DNA from: an uncultured Clostridia bacterium | GTDB lineage: Bacteria; Bacillota; Clostridia; Christensenellales; Aristaeellaceae | Assembly (NCBI GenBank): GCA_946536315.1 | Contig: CAMNEH010000006.1 | Coordinates: forward strand, 1 to 50,578 | Length of the DNA stretch: 50,578 nt | Direction: 5' to 3' | In this document: positions 13,955 to 23,100 of the stretch, one piece after another | How positions within the stretch are numbered: position 1 is the stretch's first letter | How the letters are laid out: each line of letters opens with the position of its first letter | Translations under genes and position numbers: made by a program | Notes under the pieces: model-generated | What the model was told of the DNA's origin: nothing | Database searches by the model: none | What the model saw: the letters and a program-made list of their open reading frames with translations, nothing else

Positions 13955-16483
13955 TTAAAATGTGATCGCTTCGGTCCAGTATTCCTGCTGGTAGATATCG
14001 GTCAGGCGATAGGTCAGGCGAACCTTGGATTTGTCGATATACATATCGCTGACGCGCAGCGTGTCGGCGGTGACGGTGATCGGGTCGCCGAGCAGGTAGG
14101 TGGCCTGATACTCGCCCTCATAGCTGTAAAAGTCGCACAGGAACTGCAGCGTCGCGCCGATGGGCAGCCCGGAGAGGCTCTTGGCGACGGTGTCCGTTTC
14201 GCCGTTGACGTAATCGGCGCGCGCGCCGACGATATAGCCCGCGCCGTTGGCGTCGAAGGAGATCATCAGCTGCACCCGGTCGCCGTTCAGCAGCGCGGGC
14301 ACATAGCCGGTGCGGCTGTCCTCGTCGCCGGACAGCTGGTAGTAGGCGACGGACTGGCCGTCGATGGCGAGCCAGGTGCCTTCCGTATCGGCGATGAAGC
14401 CGTTCTCCGTCAGCGTATACAGGCCGTCCAGCCCCAGGTCGACATAGCCTGAGCCGTTGTCATAGAACATGTTGAGGGCGACATCCTGCACCAGGGCCCA
14501 CTGGCTGTCGGGCAGGGCGATCTCGGGCCCGTTCCCGCTGTCGGAGAAGGTGAGCAGGCTGGGGTCGATCATGTTTTCGCTCAGGTAAGCGGTCAGCGCT
14601 TCGCCGGACAGCGCGCTCCCGCTCAGGAAGGCGGTATTGCCGCTGTCCATGCCCTTCAGCCGGCCGAAATTGCCGCTCATCAGGCCGCTGAGCAGGGTGC
14701 TCAGCAGATCGCCGTCGCCGTAAGCGCTCTGGGAGGACGGCCCCGCGCCGGACAGCGCGCTCCAGGGATTGGTGGCGCCGCCGCTGACGGTCTGGCCGCT
14801 CAGCTCCAGGCTGGCGAACTGGCGGATGCAGTCGATATAGCTGTCGTCCATGCCGAGCTGGTTGTAGGCGTTGACGGCCTTGTCCACGTTCGAGAGCTTT
14901 TTATAGGGGAAATAAATGGATAGTCCGTAGGCGTTGCGCATGTTGGAGGAGGTACGGTTGGACGTCACGGCGCTCTGGACCGCTTCGGCCAGCGCCTTGC
15001 CCTCCGCGGTGCCCATGCGCTGGGCCAGGTCGACCAGGTCCACCTGATCCAGGCGGTTGCTTTCCGCGAACTCGCGCGCGCCGTTGCGGGCGCTGGACAC
15101 GGTCTGGTATTCCTTGGCTTCGATCATGCCGGAAATGGACTCGGCCCAGGCGGTCAGCCTTTCCGGCACGGCGGCGTTCAGCTGCGCCAGGTCGATCACG
15201 GAGAGCGTAGTCTTCTGTCCCGCGGCCTGCTGCGCGCTGGTGCGCACGAAGTCGTCCACGATGCGCTGGCCGAGCTGGGTCGTGGGCATGGAGGGATTGC
15301 TGCCCAGGGCGGTCAGCCAGTCGGTGTAATACCAGCCGTAGCCGGGCTCCGTTTCCTCCGAGGCGATCAGGTAATCTGCGTGGCTGTTGAGCATCAGGGC
15401 GTTTTCCACCGTGGCCATCAGGCAGGCGTCAAAGCCGATAAAGTCGAAATTCACGCCGCCCTGCGTCAGCGCCTGGTGAATGCCCGCGAGGCTCATCGAC
15501 CCGGCGCGGGGGTTGGTTTCGTCGTAGCCATAGCCGCTCACCGAGCCGGAGCCGTGGTCCCAGAAGATCAGCCCGTAGCGGTTCGCGGGGTAATTGGACG
15601 CGCAATACTGAATGAAGGCCGACAGCGTGGACGGCGCTACCATGGAGGCGGTGCCGTTGTTTTCGCTGAGGCAGGAGAGCTTGCCGTTTTTGACCTGCCA
15701 CAGCTGGTTATACCGGCTGGAAACCAGGTTGTTCCGCCAGTTGGAACAGCCGCCGGTATGGATAATCAGGCGCACGCTGTCGCCGAATTTGGCGGCGAGC
15801 ATCTCCTGCAGGTCGCGCGTCGCCATCGCGGACTTACTTTCCAGGTCGGTGCCGAGCATATAGACCATCAGCGTCACCGTGTCCTGGCCGTTGCCGCGCA
15901 GCGTGGTATACGGCGCGCGCACCGCGGCGGCGCTGGCGGGCGCCTGGGTCACTGCGGGCTGTGCGGTGGCGGCAGGCTGCGCGGCGCTCTCTCCAAACAG
16001 GCCGGCCAGGCTGCCCGTGTCGGTGAAGCCCTGGTTGCTGTCGCCATAGCCCATGAACAGGTTCAGCAGGTCCTGCAGGCCGGAGGAGCTGGCCGACGTC
16101 GGCGTGGCGGTCACGGCGGTTGTCGGCACCATGGTGACGGCGGCCGGGGCTGCCGTGCGACGGGGGGTGGATGTGGGCAGCTCGGTCACAGAGCTGTCAG
16201 ACCCGCCGAACAGGCCGGAGAGCCCGCCTCCTCCGCCCATCAGCAGCGCCAGAACGAGGATGATCAGGCCGAACTTGCCGCCTCCGCCGCGCTGGACATT
16301 GCTGCGCTGCGCGCCGGGCCGGGCGCCTGAGGATGACTGAGGACCGGAGGGGCCGTTCATTTTGCGGCCGCTGTAGCCGTTCTGGCTGCCGACGGGGCCC
16401 TGCCCCTGCGCGGGGCCGTGTGTCTGAACGGGTTTTGCTTCGCCGGTGATATTCTTTTTTCTGCCGTTGGGTTTGTTCTGCAT
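13955..16483 (-). CDS. clostripain-family (C11) cysteine peptidase, membrane-anchored
   Basis: This 842-residue protein has a basic, Gly/Gln-rich cytoplasmic tail (MQNKPNGRKKNITGEAKPVQ), one transmembrane helix (FGLIILVLALLMGGGG, about residue 73), a Ser/Thr/Pro-rich stalk, and from about residue 180 a caspase-like C11 domain. The pattern VTLMVYMLGTDLESKSAMAT is followed by IIHTGGCSNW, the catalytic His in FWDHGSGSVSGYG and the catalytic Cys in FDACLMATVENAL. Clostripain relatives cleave after Arg or Lys and mature by self-cleavage. The C-terminal 250 residues form a separate region common in Clostridial C11 proteins. The start at 16483 follows AGGAGG; a much longer upstream open frame is antisense to rimO and not real. 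It is transcribed divergently from rimO. Confidence 0.9.
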   Translation of the reverse strand: MQNKPNGRKKNITGEAKPVQTHGPAQGQGPVGSQNGYSGRKMNGPSGPQSSSGARPGAQRSNVQRGGGGKFGLIILVLALLMGGGGGLSGLFGGSDSSVTELPTSTPRRTAAPAAVTMVPTTAVTATPTSASSSGLQDLLNLFMGYGDSNQGFTDTGSLAGLFGESAAQPAATAQPAVTQAPASAAAVRAPYTTLRGNGQDTVTLMVYMLGTDLESKSAMATRDLQEMLAAKFGDSVRLIIHTGGCSNWRNNLVSSRYNQLWQVKNGKLSCLSENNGTASMVAPSTLSAFIQYCASNYPANRYGLIFWDHGSGSVSGYGYDETNPRAGSMSLAGIHQALTQGGVNFDFIGFDACLMATVENALMLNSHADYLIASEETEPGYGWYYTDWLTALGSNPSMPTTQLGQRIVDDFVRTSAQQAAGQKTTLSVIDLAQLNAAVPERLTAWAESISGMIEAKEYQTVSSARNGAREFAESNRLDQVDLVDLAQRMGTAEGKALAEAVQSAVTSNRTSSNMRNAYGLSIYFPYKKLSNVDKAVNAYNQLGMDDSYIDCIRQFASLELSGQTVSGGATNPWSALSGAGPSSQSAYGDGDLLSTLLSGLMSGNFGRLKGMDSGNTAFLSGSALSGEALTAYLSENMIDPSLLTFSDSGNGPEIALPDSQWALVQDVALNMFYDNGSGYVDLGLDGLYTLTENGFIADTEGTWLAIDGQSVAYYQLSGDEDSRTGYVPALLNGDRVQLMISFDANGAGYIVGARADYVNGETDTVAKSLSGLPIGATLQFLCDFYSYEGEYQATYLLGDPITVTADTLRVSDMYIDKSKVRLTYRLTDIYQQEYWTEAITF

Positions 16484-16526
16484 AAGGGGGCCTCCTTCAG
16501 TGTTCACAGGTTGGCATTCTCCCGGT

Positions 16527-16555
16527 ATCATACCATGAAACGGCCGTTTTTTCAA
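16527..16555 (-). promoter_or_regulatory. promoter of the C11 peptidase gene
   Basis: On the minus strand, TTGAAA (16550-16555) and TATGAT (16527-16532) are 17 nt apart, with TGG before the -10 box. It lies back to back with the rimO promoter, 21 nt away. Confidence 0.8.
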
Positions 16556-16576
16556 TGAAAATCCCGGATTATTCTC

Positions 16577-16605
16577 TTGACGCGCAAAAATAAAAACCAT
16601 ATAAT
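16577..16605 (+). promoter_or_regulatory. promoter of the rimO-pgsA-recA-metal transporter run
   Basis: TTGACG (16577-16582) and a perfect TATAAT (16600-16605) are 17 nt apart. The start codon of rimO is at 16655. No other clear promoter is seen before recA or the transporter genes. Confidence 0.88.
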
Positions 16606-16654
16606 TGAAAAGTCTGTTTGCAGGCAACTTGGTCGCGGAGGAGGGAACGTGCAG

Positions 16655-17956
16655 ATGAAGGTGGGACTGGTATCGCTGGGCTGTGTCAAGAATCAGGTCG
16701 ACGCCGAGCAAATGCTGTCGCTCCTGAAGGGCGAGGGCTACGAGTGGACGGCGGACGCGGCGGAGGCGGACGTGATCATCGTCAACACCTGCGGTTTCAT
16801 CCAGTCCGCGAAGGAGGAATCCATCGAAGCGATCCTGGACATGGCGAGACTCAAGCAGACCGGGCGCTGCCGCGTGCTCTGCGTCACCGGCTGCCTGGCG
16901 CAGCGCTATGAAAAAGAACTGCTGGAGGAGATCCCCGAGATCGACTGCCTGCTGGGCGTCAGCCAGTACGCGCGGCTGCCTGAGGCGCTCAGCGACGCGC
17001 TGAACGGCGGCCGTCCGCACGACGTCGGGAGGCGGGAAGGCTTCCTGGAATGCGGGCGCGTGCTGACCACGCCGCCGTATACCGCGTATGTCAAAATCGG
17101 CGACGGCTGTGACAACCGCTGCTCCTTCTGCGCGATTCCGCTCATCCGCGGGCGGTACCGCTCGCGCCCCCAGGCGGACATTCTGGAGGAAATGCGCGGG
17201 CTGGCGGAGCGCGGGGCGAAGGAGCAGATCCTGATCGCGCAGGACACCACGCGCTACGGCACGGATACGGGCGGCAGCCTGGCCGGATTGCTCAGGGAGG
17301 CCTCGGCAGTGCCGGGCGTCGAGTGGCTGCGGGTATTGTATATGTACCCTGACGAGGTCACGGACGAGCTGCTGGACACCATGGCCGCCCTGCCCAATGT
17401 CGCGCCGTATCTGGACCTGCCGCTGCAGCACGCGTCCATGCGCCTGCTGCCGCGCATGAACCGCCGGGGCGACACGGCGTCCAGCCGCAGGCTCCTGCAG
17501 CGGGCGCGCGGAATGGGCTTCTGCCTGCGCACGACGTTTATCGTCGGGTTCCCGGGGGAGACCGAGGCGGATTTTGAGGCGCTGATGGATTTCACGCGCG
17601 AAATGCAGTTTGACCGTATGGGCGCTTTCGCCTATTCCGCGGAGGAGAACACCCCGGCGGCCGCGATGCCGGACCAGGTGCCCGAGAAGGTCAAGCAGGA
17701 GCGGCTCGACCGGCTGATGCGCCTGCAGGCGGAGATCAGCCTGGCGCGCAACCGCCTCAGGGTCGGCCAGGTCGTCCGCACGCTGGTCACCGGGCGGGAG
17801 GGGCCGGATTATGTCGGCCGCAGCATGCTGGAAGCGCCGGACGCGGACGGCGTCATCCGTTTCCGCTCGCCGGAGGGCCTGACGGCCGGCGATTTTGTAC
17901 CCGTCCACCTGACACGGGCGGACGTGTATGACCTGTACGGCGAGGTGGTCCGGTGA
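16655..17956 (+). CDS. rimO: ribosomal protein uS12 methylthiotransferase RimO
   Basis: This 433-residue radical SAM enzyme adds a methylthio group to an aspartate of ribosomal protein S12. Domain order is canonical. The UPF0004 N-terminal domain (MKVGLVSLGCVKNQVDAEQM, then NTCGFIQSAKEESI and VTGCLAQRY) holds three cysteines for one 4Fe-4S cluster. The radical SAM core has C-x3-C-x2-C in GCDNRCSFCAIPLIRG. A C-terminal TRAM domain starts near YVGRSMLEAP. The start ATG at 16655 is chosen because GGAGGAGGG (16637-16645) lies at good distance and MKVGLVSLGC is the conserved start; the GTG at 16649 is too close. pgsA starts inside its stop codon. Confidence 0.95.
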   Translation: MKVGLVSLGCVKNQVDAEQMLSLLKGEGYEWTADAAEADVIIVNTCGFIQSAKEESIEAILDMARLKQTGRCRVLCVTGCLAQRYEKELLEEIPEIDCLLGVSQYARLPEALSDALNGGRPHDVGRREGFLECGRVLTTPPYTAYVKIGDGCDNRCSFCAIPLIRGRYRSRPQADILEEMRGLAERGAKEQILIAQDTTRYGTDTGGSLAGLLREASAVPGVEWLRVLYMYPDEVTDELLDTMAALPNVAPYLDLPLQHASMRLLPRMNRRGDTASSRRLLQRARGMGFCLRTTFIVGFPGETEADFEALMDFTREMQFDRMGAFAYSAEENTPAAAMPDQVPEKVKQERLDRLMRLQAEISLARNRLRVGQVVRTLVTGREGPDYVGRSMLEAPDADGVIRFRSPEGLTAGDFVPVHLTRADVYDLYGEVVR

Positions 17957-18489
17957 ATACGCCCAATAAGCTGACCCTGCTCAGGGTCCTCATGATCCCG
18001 CTGATCTGCGTTTTGATCGGGCTGGAGCACTATCCGTGGGCGGCCGCGTTTTTCGCGGTGGCGGCGTTCACGGACTTTCTGGACGGGTACCTCGCCCGCC
18101 GTGACGGGCTGGTGACGGTGTTCGGCAAATTTTTGGATCCGGTCGCGGATAAGCTGCTGGTGCTCACCGCCCTGATCATGCTCACGGAAAAGGGGATCAT
18201 CCCCGGCTGGGCGACCGCCGTGGTGGCGGTCCGGGAGCTGGCGGTGGACGGGCTGCGCCTGGTCGCGAGCGGCAGCGGGAAGGTCGTGGCCGCGAAAATG
18301 CCGGGCAAAATCAAGACCGTCCTGCAGCTGTGCTGCGTGCTTTCGGCGCTGGTGGTCAGGACGCACCCGGTCACCTTGGCGCTGACCATCCTGATGGCTG
18401 CGATGACGGTGGTGTCCGGCGCGCTGTATTTCAGGGAGCTCTGGCCCTGCCTGTGGAATGCGCCGGCAGACGGAGAAAAGCAAGTCTAA
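17953..18489 (+). CDS. pgsA: CDP-diacylglycerol-glycerol-3-phosphate 3-phosphatidyltransferase
   Basis: This 178-residue integral membrane enzyme makes phosphatidylglycerol phosphate from CDP-diacylglycerol and glycerol 3-phosphate, the committed step to phosphatidylglycerol. The CDP-alcohol phosphatidyltransferase signature is complete: DFLDGYLARRDG then FGKFLDPVADK, which fits D-x2-DG-x2-AR-x8-G-x3-D-x3-D. About four to five hydrophobic helices are seen, and length is normal for PgsA. It begins with GTG at 17953 inside the rimO stop (GTGA overlap), so it is translationally coupled. recA follows after 30 nt. The rimO-pgsA-recA order is common in Firmicutes and supports the assignment over other CDP-alcohol transferases. 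Confidence 0.92.
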   Translation: MNTPNKLTLLRVLMIPLICVLIGLEHYPWAAAFFAVAAFTDFLDGYLARRDGLVTVFGKFLDPVADKLLVLTALIMLTEKGIIPGWATAVVAVRELAVDGLRLVASGSGKVVAAKMPGKIKTVLQLCCVLSALVVRTHPVTLALTILMAAMTVVSGALYFRELWPCLWNAPADGEKQV

Positions 18490-18519
18490 TTCATTCTATC
18501 ATATAACAGGAGTAAAGCA

Positions 18520-19635
18520 ATGGCAAAGAAAGCAACGGAAGAAAAGGTCCTGATGACCGCGGACCGCACGCGTGAGGAAAAGGCGAAGGCGCTGGAGGTC
18601 GCGCTGAGCGCGCTGGACAAGCAGTTCGGCAAGGGCACGGTGATGAAGCTGGGCGATCGGCCGACGCTGAAGGTGGACGTGGTGTCCACCGGCTGCCTGG
18701 ACCTGGATTTTGCCCTGGGCGTCGGCGGCGTGCCGCGCGGGCGCATCATCGAGGTTTACGGCCCGGAATCCTCCGGTAAGACGACCATGGCGCTGCAGCT
18801 GGTCGCGCAGGTACAGAAGGGCGGAGGCGTGGCCGCGTACATCGACGTGGAGCACGCGCTGGACCCGCAGTACGCGAAAAAGCTCGGCGTGGATATCGAC
18901 AACCTCTACATCAGCCAGCCGAGCACCGGCGAGGACGCGCTGGAAATTGCCGAGGCGTTGGTGCGCTCCGGCGCGATCGAGATCGTCGTGGTCGACTCCG
19001 TCGCGGCGCTGGTGCCGCGGGCGGAAATCGACGGCGAGATGGGCGACAGCTTCGTGGGCCTGCAGGCGCGCATGATGAGCCAGGCCATGCGCAAGCTGGC
19101 CGGCGTGGTCAACAAGACCAATTCCATCGCGCTGTTCATCAACCAGCTGCGCGAGAAGGTCGGCGTGCTGTACGGCAACCCTGAAACGACCCCCGGCGGC
19201 CGCGCGCTCAAGTTCTACGCCTCCGTCCGCCTGGACATCCGCCGCGGCGAGCCGATCAAGAACGGCTCCGAGGTCATCGGCAACCGCACCAAGATCAAGG
19301 TGGTCAAGAACAAGGTCGCGCCGCCTTTCCGCTCCTGCGAGGTTGACCTGCTCTACGGCCAGGGCCTCAGCACGGAGGGCTCGCTGCTGGATATGGCGGT
19401 CGCTCGGGACATCATCCAGAAGTCCGGCGCGTGGTTCTCCTACAACGACCAGCGCATCGGCCAGGGCCGCGACAACGCGCGCATTTTCCTGGTGGAGCAT
19501 CCGGACATTGCCGACGAGATCGAGCGCACCCTGCGCAAGGAATTCGAGCAGGGCATGACGGTCAACGAGGAAGCCAACAGCACGGAAATCCCTGAAATGC
19601 CGGAGCAGATGCTGCTGACGGACGACGACGCCTGA
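18520..19635 (+). CDS. recA: recombinase RecA
   Basis: This 371-residue protein is the DNA strand-exchange and SOS co-protease filament protein. Visible signatures include TVMKLGDRP near residue 45, Walker [10 protein letters not shown], the Walker B region [21 protein letters not shown]1/L2 loop sequences ([15 protein letters not shown], then [17 protein letters not shown]) and a C-terminal acidic tail. AGGAG lies just before the start at 18520. No obvious LexA/SOS box is visible in the 30-nt gap behind pgsA, so it probably depends on the rimO promoter or one inside pgsA. Its stop TGA overlaps the ATG of the next gene (ABC ATPase) by one base. Confidence 0.98.
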   Translation: MAKKATEEKVLMTADRTREEKAKALEVALSALDKQFGKGTVMKLGDRPTLKVDVVSTGCLDLDFALGVGGVPRGRIIEVYGPESSGKTTMALQLVAQVQKGGGVAAYIDVEHALDPQYAKKLGVDIDNLYISQPSTGEDALEIAEALVRSGAIEIVVVDSVAALVPRAEIDGEMGDSFVGLQARMMSQAMRKLAGVVNKTNSIALFINQLREKVGVLYGNPETTPGGRALKFYASVRLDIRRGEPIKNGSEVIGNRTKIKVVKNKVAPPFRSCEVDLLYGQGLSTEGSLLDMAVARDIIQKSGAWFSYNDQRIGQGRDNARIFLVEHPDIADEIERTLRKEFEQGMTVNEEANSTEIPEMPEQMLLTDDDA

Positions 19636-20390
19636 TGAACCTGAACGAAATCCTGCACCACCATCAGCCCTGCCGGCTGTGCCGCATCTCCGTGGAGGAC
19701 GTGAGCGTCACGCGCGAGGGCGAAGCGCTGCTCAGCCACGTGTCGCTGCACATGCACTGCGGCCGGCTGACCGCGCTGGTGGGTCCCAACGGAGCAGGCA
19801 AAACCACGCTGATCCGCGCGCTGCTCGGGCAGACGCCCTATACCGGACGGGTGCGCCACCAGGACGCCCAGGGCCGGCATCTGGGCAACATCCGCACGGG
19901 CTACGTGCCGCAGCACTTTCCTTTCGACCGGCAGATGCCGGTCACGGTCGAGGACCTGATGGCGGGCGTGCTGTCCAGGCGCCCGGTGTGGCTGGGCGTC
20001 AGCGCGCCCGTGCGCGCGCACATCCGTGAGCAGCTCACGCTGGCGCACGGCGAGGCGCTGCTGAAGCGGCGGCTCGGCGCGCTGAGCGGCGGCGAGCTGC
20101 AGCGGGTGCTGCTGGCGCTGGCGCTGGACCCGCTGCCGGACCTGCTGATCCTGGATGAGCCCGTCTCCGGCGTGGACCAGAACGGGCAGGGCATGTTCCT
20201 GGAGCTGGTGGAGGAGCTGGTGCACAGCCATCACCTGGCGGTGCTGCTGGTCACGCATGACTGGGCGCTGGTCCGGCAGTATGCGGACGACGTGGTGCTG
20301 CTGGACAAAACGGTCCGCGCGGACGGGAGCCCGGAAGAGGTATTTGCCAGCGACGCCTTCAGCGAGCTCTTTCCGGCCGTGCGGCGCTGA
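19635..20390 (+). CDS. metal ABC transporter ATP-binding protein (ZnuC/MntB type)
   Basis: This 251-residue ABC ATPase has Walker A GPNGAGKTT, Q-loop GYVPQHFPFD, signature ALSGGELQRVL, Walker B LLILDEP and H-loop VTHDWALV. The Q-loop PQ-x-F-P-x-D pattern and the ABC-3 family permease that follows place it among zinc/manganese uptake systems (ZnuC, MntB, TroB). Unusually, the N-terminus reads NEILHHHQPCRLCRISVEDV, with three histidines and a C-x2-C pair before the core, which might bind metal. Its ATG overlaps the recA stop by one base, and its stop overlaps the region of the permease start. No substrate-binding lipoprotein gene is adjacent in the window. Confidence 0.88.
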   Translation: MNLNEILHHHQPCRLCRISVEDVSVTREGEALLSHVSLHMHCGRLTALVGPNGAGKTTLIRALLGQTPYTGRVRHQDAQGRHLGNIRTGYVPQHFPFDRQMPVTVEDLMAGVLSRRPVWLGVSAPVRAHIREQLTLAHGEALLKRRLGALSGGELQRVLLALALDPLPDLLILDEPVSGVDQNGQGMFLELVEELVHSHHLAVLLVTHDWALVRQYADDVVLLDKTVRADGSPEEVFASDAFSELFPAVRR

Positions 20391-20404
20391 TGGGAGGGCG
20401 GAAC

Positions 20405-21247
20405 ATGGAAACGATTTACCGCGTCATGGACGCGCTCCTGCCGTTCGAATTCCTGCGTTTTTCGTTCATGAAAAACGCGCTCCTGGCCATGCTGCTGCTG
20501 ACGCCGCTGCTCAGCCTGCTGGGCACGATGGCGGTCAACCAGCGGATGGCGTTCTTCTCCGACGCGCTCGGCCACAGCGCGCTGGCGGGCGTCGGCATCG
20601 GTGTGCTGCTGGGCGTACGCGATGTGACGCTGAGCCTGGTCGTCTTCGGGGTGCTGTACGCGCTGATCGTGTGCGTGGTCAACCATTCCGGCGCGGCGAC
20701 CAAGGACACGACCATCAGCGTTTTTTCATCCATGGGCATCGCGCTGGGACTCTTCCTGTTATCCAGGGACGGAAGGTTTTCCAGCTATTCCTCGCTGCTG
20801 ACCGGCGATATCCTGTCCATCGGTGCGAACGACCTGCTCTGGCTGGCGGTCAGCCTGGTGGTCGGCGTCGGCCTGTGGGCATGGATGTACAACCGCCTGC
20901 TGATCAGCGCGGTCAGCCCCGAGCTGGCGGAAAGCCGCGGGATCCATTCCCGGCGGCTGGAGTACCTGTTCGCGGTGCTGATCGCGGTGGCGGTCATGCT
21001 GTCCATCCGCTGGGTGGGCGTCCTGCTGATCAACGCGCTGCTGATCCTGCCTGCGGCGGCCGCGCGCAACGTGTGCAAGAGCGCGGCGCAGCACGCGCTG
21101 CTGTCCGTCATCTTTGGCGTGGCGAGCGGCGTGGCGGGGCTGGTCCTCAGCTATGCGTTCAATACCGGCGTCGGCGCGGCCGTCGTGCTGTGCGCCGGAG
21201 CCATTTATTTTGTCACGCTGCTGGTCCGCAGGCTGGCAACCCACTGA
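20405..21247 (+). CDS. metal ABC transporter permease (ABC-3 family)
   Basis: This 280-residue integral membrane protein has about eight to nine helices and the ABC-3 pattern (MAVNQRMAFFSDALGHSALA near residue 45, then RWVGVLLINALLILPAAAA). It forms the channel of a Zn2+/Mn2+ importer with the upstream ATPase. Two starts are possible: 20390, overlapping the previous stop, and 20405. The second is preferred because GGAGGG (20392-20397) lies 7 nt before it. The system would still need a solute-binding protein, which is absent here. An amylase gene follows after 28 nt, probably on the same transcript but functionally separate. Confidence 0.9.
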   Translation: METIYRVMDALLPFEFLRFSFMKNALLAMLLLTPLLSLLGTMAVNQRMAFFSDALGHSALAGVGIGVLLGVRDVTLSLVVFGVLYALIVCVVNHSGAATKDTTISVFSSMGIALGLFLLSRDGRFSSYSSLLTGDILSIGANDLLWLAVSLVVGVGLWAWMYNRLLISAVSPELAESRGIHSRRLEYLFAVLIAVAVMLSIRWVGVLLINALLILPAAAARNVCKSAAQHALLSVIFGVASGVAGLVLSYAFNTGVGAAVVLCAGAIYFVTLLVRRLATH

Positions 21248-21275
21248 ACTGAACAAGAAAGAGAAACATCACAGC

Positions 21276-23036
21276 ATGCTGTATCATGATTCCCGGGCCC
21301 CCGAATGCCGCGCGCCGCTGGGCGCTGTCCCCTGTAAACGTCCGGTCAGGCTGAGACTGTACGGAACCGAAGAAATGACCCGCGTTGTCCTGATCGTGAC
21401 GGTGAACGGCGAACGGCGTGAACTTGACATGCTCCGCGGCGACCCGGGAAGCTATGAAATCCGGCTCGTGATGCCGGAAACCCCGGCCATTCTGCACTAT
21501 TTTTTCTATGTGGAGAACCGCTTTGGCGCAGGCGAATACTATGGCAACGCCTGGGACGGCCTGGGCGGCGTGGGCGTGACCTGCGGCCCGGAGCCCATCC
21601 CCTATCAGATCACGGTGTACGATCCTGCCTTCAGTGCGCCTGCCTATCTGCGGACGGGCGTGATGTACCAAATCTTCCCGGACCGTTTCCGCCGCGACAG
21701 GCTGCCCGTGACGGACCGGACCAACTGCCTGCTCCACGATAACTGGTCCGACAGGCCGCTCAAACGGGTGATGTCGGTCCGGGAAAAGGACAATTACGCC
21801 CTGGACTTCTTTGGCGGCACGCTGAACGGGATCGCGGAAAAGCTGGATGACCTGCGCGCGCTGGGCGTAACCGTCCTGTACCTGAATCCGGTGTTTCAGG
21901 CGCGCACCAATCATCGCTACGACACGGGCGATTATACCCGGATCGATCCGATGCTGGGCACGGAGCAGGACTTTGAGCGCCTCTGCGCGAAGGCGGAGGA
22001 AAAGGGCATCCGTGTCATCCTGGACGGTGTGTTCAGCCATACCGGCACGGACAGCGTGTATTTCAACGCGGCGGGCAGGTACCCGTCCCTGGGCGCTTAT
22101 CAGAGCAAAAAGAGCCCCTATTATTCCTGGTACCGTTTCCGCCGCTGGCCGAAGGACTATTTCAGCTGGTGGGGCATCCGCTCGCTGCCGGAGCTGAATA
22201 AGGACGAGCCCTCGGTCCGGGAGTTTTTCCTGGGCGAACAGGGCATCGTGCGGCGCTGGCTGAAGCATGGCGCGAGCGGCTGGCGACTGGACGTGGCCGA
22301 CGAGCTGCCGATGAGCTACCTGCGTGAGCTGCGCCTGGCCGCGCGCGCCGAAAAGCCGGACGCCGCCATCATCGGAGAGGTGTGGGAGGACGCCAGCCAT
22401 AAGGTAACCTACGGCGAAATGCGCTCCTACTGCCTGGGCGACACGGTGGACAGCGTGATGAATTACCCGCTCAGAAGCGCGGTCCTGGACTTCATGCTGG
22501 GCCGCCGCAACGCCTGGGACGTCGCCCGCCTGATCGCCAGCCAGCAGGAGAACTATGCCCCTCCGTTCTACTACAGCGTGATGAACCTGCTGGGTAGCCA
22601 TGACCGTCCGCGCGCGCTCAGCCTGCTGTCGGGCGAGGTGTATGGGGATGAGGATCACGAACCCATCAGTGGAGAACTGAGCGCGGCTGCGCTGGCGCTG
22701 GGCAAGCGCCGTCTGGTCGAGGGATACCGCCTGCTGGCGGCGCTGCCGGGCATCCCCTGCGTGTATTATGGGGACGAGGCCGGTCTGCGCGGCTCCGCGG
22801 ACCCGTATTGCCGCGGGACCTACCCCTGGGGGCGCGAGGATACGGCGCTTCAGGCTGAAATTCGCGGCGTCCTGGCCTGCCGGCAGCGGCCGGTCTTCCA
22901 GACGGGCAGGATGTACGTATATGCGGAGAATGCCGACACTGTCGTGATCGTGCGCGAAATCACCGGTGGCCATGATGTGTTTGGCGCGCCGCAGCGCGAC
23001 GACCGCGCCGAAGTCCGCGTCACACGCCCTTTTTAA
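21276..23036 (+). CDS. GH13 alpha-glucan hydrolase (neopullulanase/cyclomaltodextrinase-like)
   Basis: This 586-residue cytoplasmic enzyme (no signal peptide) has an N-terminal beta domain, then YQIFPDRF (about residue 130), which is typical of the neopullulanase/cyclomaltodextrinase group. The GH13 regions follow: VTVLYLNPVF, region I ILDGVFSHTG, region II GWRLDVADE with the nucleophile Asp, region III IIGEVWED with the acid/base Glu, and region IV LLGSHD with the third Asp. It should cleave maltodextrins, cyclodextrins or pullulan fragments inside the cell. The C-terminal beta domain appears short. The start at 21276 has only a weak AAGAAAGAGAAA upstream. Longer in-frame starts lie inside the permease gene and lack a ribosome binding site. 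Confidence 0.88.
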   Translation: MLYHDSRAPECRAPLGAVPCKRPVRLRLYGTEEMTRVVLIVTVNGERRELDMLRGDPGSYEIRLVMPETPAILHYFFYVENRFGAGEYYGNAWDGLGGVGVTCGPEPIPYQITVYDPAFSAPAYLRTGVMYQIFPDRFRRDRLPVTDRTNCLLHDNWSDRPLKRVMSVREKDNYALDFFGGTLNGIAEKLDDLRALGVTVLYLNPVFQARTNHRYDTGDYTRIDPMLGTEQDFERLCAKAEEKGIRVILDGVFSHTGTDSVYFNAAGRYPSLGAYQSKKSPYYSWYRFRRWPKDYFSWWGIRSLPELNKDEPSVREFFLGEQGIVRRWLKHGASGWRLDVADELPMSYLRELRLAARAEKPDAAIIGEVWEDASHKVTYGEMRSYCLGDTVDSVMNYPLRSAVLDFMLGRRNAWDVARLIASQQENYAPPFYYSVMNLLGSHDRPRALSLLSGEVYGDEDHEPISGELSAAALALGKRRLVEGYRLLAALPGIPCVYYGDEAGLRGSADPYCRGTYPWGREDTALQAEIRGVLACRQRPVFQTGRMYVYAENADTVVIVREITGGHDVFGAPQRDDRAEVRVTRPF

Positions 23037-23100
23037 TCATCATTAATATGAAGTGATCGATTCTTGAATATTGTCTTCATTCTGAAAGGAAAATGAATAT

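Noticed and set aside
23037-23100. Promoter in the AT-rich gap before the unknown coiled-coil gene
   Set aside because: TTGAAT occurs, but no -10 box lies at a proper distance; the ribosome binding site follows too closely.
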